Made by a program: the position numbers and the translations under genes. From assembly GCA_017354065.1 (NCBI GenBank), contig JAFMRN010000072.1, positions 1 through 9,470 of the forward strand: 9,470 bases of DNA. The letters are read 5' to 3'. How positions within the stretch are numbered: the first letter of the stretch is position 1; each line of letters starts with the position of its first letter. The notes below the pieces were generated by a model, which searched no databases, was not told where the DNA came from, and saw nothing but the letters and a program-made list of their open reading frames with translations. This stretch comes from Solirubrobacterales bacterium (lineage in GTDB: Bacteria; Actinomycetota; Thermoleophilia; Solirubrobacterales; Solirubrobacteraceae). Below, piece by piece: positions 5,896-9,470 of this stretch.

Positions 5896-7803
5896 ATGTG
5901 CCCAAGCTCGCGCTCGACCATCCGCTCTCCGCTACGTGGCCGGTTCGGGTGTGAGCGCGGTCAGAACCTGATCGAGTACCTAGGCATGATCGCGGTTGTC
6001 GCGGTGCTGATCGGCGGACTGATCTTTGCCGCAGGCTCGGGTGGGGTCGGCAAGTCGGTCAAGGATGGACTGTCCAACATCGTTTGTGAGCTGCTTCACC
6101 AGCGCAGCTGTCATAAGGCGGCGCCGGCCGCGAAGGCGAGCGGGCGACCGACAGGTCCGCAAGGCCCGACGAAACCGGTAGGACCTACTTCCCCCGCGGC
6201 GTCGAAAAATCCCGGGACGAATGACTATCCAAAGAGCGGGCCGGCGATAGGTGGCGGGTACCCGGTTCCGGTGCTGCCCTTCAACGGAGCGAGCGTCTCG
6301 TGCACGACGACGGCCACAATCGGGAAGGGGGAGAAGACCTTCGGCGGAAAGGGGTCCAAGTCTGGTGAGGAGCCGAAGCCGGGTGAGAGCCCGGCCAAGG
6401 GCGCGTGTGACTTCCCGGGTCAGGGATCAGACGACGGCAAGGAGCCAGGCAAGGAGGGCGATGGTGGGGCGGGAGGCACCAAGGGATCCGTGTCGCTCAG
6501 CACGAGCGCCACGTTCGGTGTATCGCGCGGTGACCCGACCCTGAACAGTGATTGCTCGCAGTCACAGACCCTGGACACCAACGCGACGATCAGCGTTAAG
6601 GGCAGCGCCGGCTTGGAGAAGGGCGGAGCCGGTGTCAGTGGGTCGGCGAGTCACAACATCAAGACCGACTATCAGCTCACAGTCAGTCCCAGTCAAGTCA
6701 GTGCGCTGCAGAACCACAAGATGGCGACCCCGAACCCGTTGGATCCGCGTTCACTGCCGGCAGGGGATGGCATCACGCTGAACCGGTCCACCTACAACGA
6801 GCTGGATCTGGGCGCCTCCTATGAGCACCTATCAGGACAGCTCGGTTTCCAGCAGGGACGTCAGCTGTCAAGCGGGGTCAAGCGACTGGCGAACGGAGAC
6901 ATACAGATCTCGACGGGAGACGCCAAGCTCGTGGCCAACACGATGCAGCTCGGAATCGGCAACGACGATGTGGGCGTCGATGTGGGCGGCGGCACTACCT
7001 TCATCGACGGCAAGATGCGCCAGATGGAGATCAACATCCACTCAAAGCAGGGCTGGGACGCCTACCAGAGCTTCCTGCACTCCGGTCGCCTACCTAAGGC
7101 GGGCGCGGCGGGCGTCGTGAACCCCGTAAATGTGGATGTGGGCACCGGCTCCAGCACGATCAAGGCGGAAGCAAAGCTGTTCGGCCTGACCATCGGCGGG
7201 AGTTCGAGCCCATGGAACTACAGCGTCACAGGCACCCACAACGCGGACGGGAGCGAGACCGACAGCCTGACAAACCGCGAGGGTGACGTGACCGAGGTGG
7301 TCACGTCCAACAACCGGGGAAAGACGCCAAGCAAGTACCAGCTGCTGCTCCAGAACGTCGATCCCTCCGAGGTCAACGGGTACGAGCAGTCCACTGGGGA
7401 GCCCGTTCACAACTACTCCTCGAACCAGAACATGGTCATGAACTTCACCCCCGCGCAGCTGACCCAGATCCGTCAACGGGCGCTGGATGCCATGTCCACA
7501 CAGAGCGAGGAGGAGCACCGGCCGATGAGCCCACAGCAGATTCAACAGCAGCTCAAAAAAGATCCGACCTTCTCGCCGGTGCCAGGCGTATCCCCCAACG
7601 AGCTCGCGATCGCCTCCGCCAAGAACCCGGGCGAGGTGCTCCAAGACATGCAAACCGATGGCTATGTGCATTCGCCCAACGGCCTGCTGCAGGATCTGGA
7701 TGAGATCAGCGCCCGTAGCGCGCACATGATCAACCCCGCACCGACGCTCCGCCAGGAGGTAAGGCCGTTAAGTGGACTGAGGATCTGTCCCAAGGTCGGG
7801 TGA
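5896..7803 (+). CDS. Large surface protein with Flp/type IVb prepilin N-terminus, 635 aa
   Basis: The N-terminus carries a class IVb prepilin signature: basic leader (MCPSSRSTIRSPLRGRFGCER), then G22 followed by QNLIEYLG, with E at +5 and Y at +6 of the mature chain, then a hydrophobic helix to about residue 48. This is the signal cut by TadV/PilD-type prepilin peptidases. Flp pilins are normally under 100 residues. Here the helix leads into a Cys pair (C64, C72), a low-complexity Pro/Gly/Lys linker (74-195), and about 400 residues of beta-rich sequence, including alternating Gly/Ser strands (196-260) and YSVTGTHNADGSETDSL (442-458), ending in a helical, Gln-rich region (518-610). The function is unknown. 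The start is uncertain: in-frame TTG codons at 5860 and 5863 have GAGG nearby (5853-5856), whereas ATG 5896 has no clear Shine-Dalgarno but gives a normal leader after the terminator-like hairpin. The last 19 residues may be out of frame. Confidence 0.8.
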   Translation: MCPSSRSTIRSPLRGRFGCERGQNLIEYLGMIAVVAVLIGGLIFAAGSGGVGKSVKDGLSNIVCELLHQRSCHKAAPAAKASGRPTGPQGPTKPVGPTSPAASKNPGTNDYPKSGPAIGGGYPVPVLPFNGASVSCTTTATIGKGEKTFGGKGSKSGEEPKPGESPAKGACDFPGQGSDDGKEPGKEGDGGAGGTKGSVSLSTSATFGVSRGDPTLNSDCSQSQTLDTNATISVKGSAGLEKGGAGVSGSASHNIKTDYQLTVSPSQVSALQNHKMATPNPLDPRSLPAGDGITLNRSTYNELDLGASYEHLSGQLGFQQGRQLSSGVKRLANGDIQISTGDAKLVANTMQLGIGNDDVGVDVGGGTTFIDGKMRQMEINIHSKQGWDAYQSFLHSGRLPKAGAAGVVNPVNVDVGTGSSTIKAEAKLFGLTIGGSSSPWNYSVTGTHNADGSETDSLTNREGDVTEVVTSNNRGKTPSKYQLLLQNVDPSEVNGYEQSTGEPVHNYSSNQNMVMNFTPAQLTQIRQRALDAMSTQSEEEHRPMSPQQIQQQLKKDPTFSPVPGVSPNELAIASAKNPGEVLQDMQTDGYVHSPNGLLQDLDEISARSAHMINPAPTLRQEVRPLSGLRICPKVG

Positions 7804-7880
7804 CGTGCCAGTCGGCTAAGCCCGCCGGGCGTGGGCACAGTCACTTCCGGTTCTTCATTCAGGACTATCCCTGCGGGTAG
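7740..7880 (+). other. Possible frameshifted C-terminal tail of the prepilin-like protein
   Basis: In the -1 frame relative to the gene, the sequence is open from after a TAG at 7716-7718 to a TAG at 7878-7880, running 75 bases past the annotated stop. It reads TDAPPGGKAVKWTEDLSQG, then RVTCQSAKPAGRGHSHFRFF, then IQDYPCG, which looks more protein-like than the in-frame ending LRQEVRPLSGLRICPKVG. It has no start codon at a usable distance, so it makes sense only as a continuation of the upstream gene. A 1-nt deletion, for example in the CCCC at 7734-7737, would explain it. A chance open frame of this length is also possible. Confidence 0.35.
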
Positions 7881-7898
7881 TAAGCGCGGGGAGCGCAA

Positions 7899-7922
7899 AC
7901 GGGCCGCTAATAGGCGGCCCGT
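7899..7922 (-). terminator. Terminator-like hairpin between convergent rplI and the prepilin-like gene
   Basis: ACGGGCCGC (7899-7907) and GCGGCCCGT (7914-7922) form a perfect 9-bp GC-rich stem around the loop TAATAG. On the minus strand a short TTT run overlaps and follows the stem, which suits termination of the ssb-rpsR-rplI transcript, 53 bases past the rplI stop. On the plus strand it lies about 96 bases past the prepilin-like stop, with no T-tract, and could act from that side weakly. The rest of the 171-base gap shows no other gene, apart from the possible frameshifted tail. Confidence 0.6.
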
Positions 7923-7974
7923 CAAAGCTGAATCTCTGAGGCACCGGCGTGGCGGCCGGCTGTGAGGCTATGGA

Positions 7975-8424
7975 TCAGGCGGCGACGACGATCGTCTTGA
8001 CCTGGGCGCTGACGCCGTCGGCGACCTCGACGGTCACCGCGTAGGTGCCGACGGCCTTGATCGGCTCGGCGAGCACAATGCGGCGGCGGTCAACGCGCAG
8101 GCCGCGGGCGTCGCGGATCGCGTCGGCGATGTCCTGGGTGGTGACCGAGCCGAACAGGCGGCCGTCATCACCGGCCTGCTGGGGGATCGTCAGCACGGTC
8201 TTGGACAGCAGCGCGCCGATGTCGCGGGCCTTGGCGACGGCCTCACGCGCGGCGCGCTCTGCGGCCTCCTGGCGCAGGCGGGCCTGCTCGACGGCGGCCT
8301 TGGTGGCGACCTCCGCGAGCTTGCGCGGCGCCAGGTAGTTGCGCAGGTAGCCGTCAGCGACGTCTACGACCGCACCCTTTTCACCCAGGGACTGGACGTC
8401 CTGGAGCAGGATTGCCTGTGGCAT
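7975..8424 (-). CDS. rplI: 50S ribosomal protein bL9
   Basis: bL9 binds 23S rRNA near the base of the L1 stalk and reaches across to the small subunit. At 149 residues it has the usual length and architecture: N-terminal rRNA-binding domain with the signature GYLRNYLAPRKLA (25-37), a long Ala/Arg/Glu-rich connecting helix (about 41-70), and a C-terminal domain with DGRLFGSVTTQDIADAI (87-103). The ATG at 8422-8424 is preceded by a strong GGAGGT (complement of 8433-8438) at 8-base spacing. It lies 16 bases after the rpsR stop and is the last gene of the ssb-rpsR-rplI unit. A hairpin follows downstream. Confidence 0.97.
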   Translation of the reverse strand: MPQAILLQDVQSLGEKGAVVDVADGYLRNYLAPRKLAEVATKAAVEQARLRQEAAERAAREAVAKARDIGALLSKTVLTIPQQAGDDGRLFGSVTTQDIADAIRDARGLRVDRRRIVLAEPIKAVGTYAVTVEVADGVSAQVKTIVVAA

Positions 8425-8440
8425 CTCCGACTACCTCCGC

Positions 8441-8755
8441 CTAGCGCTCGCGGTCACGGCCGCCGCGACCCTCGCGACCCTCAGGACCGCCCTCAGCCAC
8501 GTAGGGCAGCAGGGCGAGCTCGCGGGCGCGCTTGACCGCGCGCGCCACCTGGCTCTGGTGGCGCCTGCAAGCGCCCGTGATGCGGCGCGAGCGGATCTTG
8601 CCGCGGTCCGAGACGAACCGACGCAGGGTCGCGATGTCCTTGTAATCGACCTGTTCAACCTTGTCGCGGCAGTACGGGCAGGGCTTCCGTCGGGTGGACG
8701 TCAGTCCTGCCTTCCTGTCGCGCCGGCGCGCCGGCCTTCTACGTTGTTTTGCCAC
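8441..8755 (-). CDS. rpsR: 30S ribosomal protein bS18
   Basis: bS18 is a small-subunit protein of the platform that pairs with bS6. The 104-residue product contains the core VDYKDIATLRRFVSDRGKI (36-54) followed by RRITGACRRHQ (57-67). CPYC (26-29) plus C63 and H66 suggest the zinc-binding (C+) form of the protein. The N-terminus is strongly basic (MAKQRRRPARRRDRK). The C-terminus has an unusual Gly/Glu/Arg tail, EGGPEGREGRGGRDRER (88-104), beyond the conserved core. The start is GTG at 8753-8755, with GAGG four bases upstream. It lies 59 bases after the ssb stop and 16 bases before rplI, as in the classic cluster. Confidence 0.96.
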   Translation of the reverse strand: MAKQRRRPARRRDRKAGLTSTRRKPCPYCRDKVEQVDYKDIATLRRFVSDRGKIRSRRITGACRRHQSQVARAVKRARELALLPYVAEGGPEGREGRGGRDRER

Positions 8756-8814
8756 GTGGCCTCACTCTTGAGATTCGGTGGGAGCTCCGCCCCCAAGTCT
8801 GATTCAGGACCGCA

Positions 8815-9303
8815 TCAGAACGGGATGTCGTCCTCTGCGGCACCGGCGCTCACGGGGGTGGAGACGAAGTCAGCGGTGTCCACGGGGATGTCGCTCTCGA
8901 CCGTGCGGGGGCTGGAGTAGCTCTCGCCGCGGGCCGAATAGCTGTTCCCGTTACCGCTGGCGCCTTCATCACGCCCGCCGAGGAACTGCACGGTGTCAGC
9001 GATGATATCCACACTCTGGCGCTTGTTCCCTTCCTTGTCCTGCCATTCGCGCCAATTCAGCCGCCCGTCGACCGCCACGCCGCGTCCCTTGGACAGGAAC
9101 CGGGCGCAGTTATCGCCCTGTGCACCGAACACGCTGATGTCGAAGTAGTTGGGGTCATCGACCCACTGGCCTTCGGCGTTCTTGCGCCGCCCGTTGACTG
9201 CCACGCGGAGGCCACAGACCGACGTGCTGCCTGCCTGGCGTGTCTCCGGGTCACGGGTCAGGTTGCCCGTGATGATCACTCGATTGATGTTGGAGCCTGC
9301 CAT
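8815..9303 (-). CDS. ssb: Single-stranded DNA-binding protein SSB
   Basis: SSB coats single-stranded DNA during replication, recombination and repair, and recruits partners through its C-terminal tip. The 162-residue protein has an OB fold at about residues 5-110: INRVIITGNLTRDPETR (6-22), NYFDISVFG (52-60), LSKGRGVAVDGRL (70-82) and an LNWREWQD segment (82-89). A Gly/Ser-rich flexible tail (111-157) leads to the canonical acidic tip DDIPF (158-162). A second tip-like SDIPV sits at 137-141. The ATG at 9301-9303 has an AAGGA-type Shine-Dalgarno six bases upstream (complement of 9310-9314). It is the first gene of the ssb-rpsR-rplI unit; rpsF, its usual upstream neighbour, is not visible. Confidence 0.97.
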   Translation of the reverse strand: MAGSNINRVIITGNLTRDPETRQAGSTSVCGLRVAVNGRRKNAEGQWVDDPNYFDISVFGAQGDNCARFLSKGRGVAVDGRLNWREWQDKEGNKRQSVDIIADTVQFLGGRDEGASGNGNSYSARGESYSSPRTVESDIPVDTADFVSTPVSAGAAEDDIPF

Positions 9304-9319
9304 TGAAGTTCCTTTCGGA

Positions 9320-9368
9320 TCGCCTTGCGAGCGAGTCTAAGCAGCCCAGATGTCGCCTTGGGAACGAG
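9320..9368. repeat. Imperfect 16-bp direct repeat upstream of ssb
   Basis: TCGCCTTGCGAGCGAG (9320-9335) and TCGCCTTGGGAACGAG (9353-9368) match at 14 of 16 positions, 33 bp apart start to start, or about three helical turns. A weak -10-like TAGACT (complement of 9334-9339) lies at the edge of the proximal copy. The arrangement could be an operator flanking the ssb promoter. No GAAC-N4-GTTC LexA-type palindrome is present. Confidence 0.3.
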
Positions 9369-9427
9369 CCCGCAAATAGGCACGAAACCTTTGCAGCGCT
9401 GTGCCGCCGCGTCTCAGTCGTTACAGA

Positions 9428-9452
9428 GTCGTCACGCTCTGAGCGTGACGAC
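9428..9452. terminator. Strong hairpin at the right edge, possible terminator of the gene beyond
   Basis: GTCGTCACGCT (9428-9438) and AGCGTGACGAC (9442-9452) form a perfect 11-bp stem around a 3-base loop, with no T-tract on either strand. On the minus strand a TAG (complement of 9455-9457) lies two bases before the stem, so a leftward gene from outside the window (rpsF would be expected) might end here. Only about 15 bases are available, too few to call that gene. If so, ssb starts its own transcript in the ~125 bases between the hairpin and its ATG. Confidence 0.4.
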
Positions 9453-9470
9453 GACTATTGAGCGTCGTCC

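Noticed and set aside
7550..7562. A6 run (CTCAAAAAAGAT) in the prepilin-like gene as a frameshift site
   Set aside because: The codon phase is wrong for an A-AAA-AAG slip, and the -1 frame meets stops before 7719, so a slip here would not reach the alternative tail.
7090..7725. 211-codon minus-strand open frame inside the prepilin-like gene
   Set aside because: It is antisense shadow with no recognisable domain. The plus-strand frame has a prepilin motif and continuous coding character.
9353..9380. LexA/SOS box upstream of ssb
   Set aside because: A GAAC half-site is present, but no GTTC follows at the required spacing.

Overview
This is high-GC bacterial DNA with actinobacterial character. 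It combines the core cluster ssb-rpsR-rplI with dnaB and a DnaC/DnaI-type helicase loader, uses GTG starts, and carries many lipoprotein or secreted genes with alanine-rich signals. Gene content and order suggest Actinomycetota, possibly class Thermoleophilia (Solirubrobacterales-like). That placement is inferred from gene style and order, not from a database match. The first 15 bases are a pure C run that looks like a contig-end artefact.

Layout, left to right. (1) 21-1631, minus: a 536-residue secreted protein with a Sec signal peptide, probably a beta-propeller. Its upstream region holds two CTGTTA direct repeats and a 28-bp perfect palindrome. (2) 1820-3851, minus: the replication pair, dnaB followed by a DnaC/DnaI-like loader whose GTG start overlaps the dnaB stop. 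(3) 4026-5271, plus: a WYL-domain regulator divergent from dnaB, followed 10 nt later by a 77-residue lipoprotein. (4) 5299-5751, minus: an NTF2-like lipoprotein. (5) 5896-7803, plus: a protein of about 635 residues with an N-terminal Flp/type IVb prepilin motif fused to a large beta-rich domain. It is preceded by a nested hairpin and an intrinsic-terminator-like element, and its C-terminus may be frameshifted. (6) 7975-9303, minus: rplI, rpsR and ssb, transcribed as ssb-rpsR-rplI. The remaining bases hold the ssb upstream region and a strong hairpin at the window end.

The housekeeping genes all read leftwards and serve DNA replication and translation. They are split by a ~4 kb block of accessory genes (regulator, two lipoproteins, prepilin-like surface protein), most of which read rightwards. 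That block is where the unusual biology sits: a surface protein with a pilin-type anchor, a divergent lipoprotein partner candidate, and a structured RNA leader between them. No tRNA, rRNA, CRISPR array, insertion sequence or phage integration site was seen. No gene-free stretch exceeds 300 bases.
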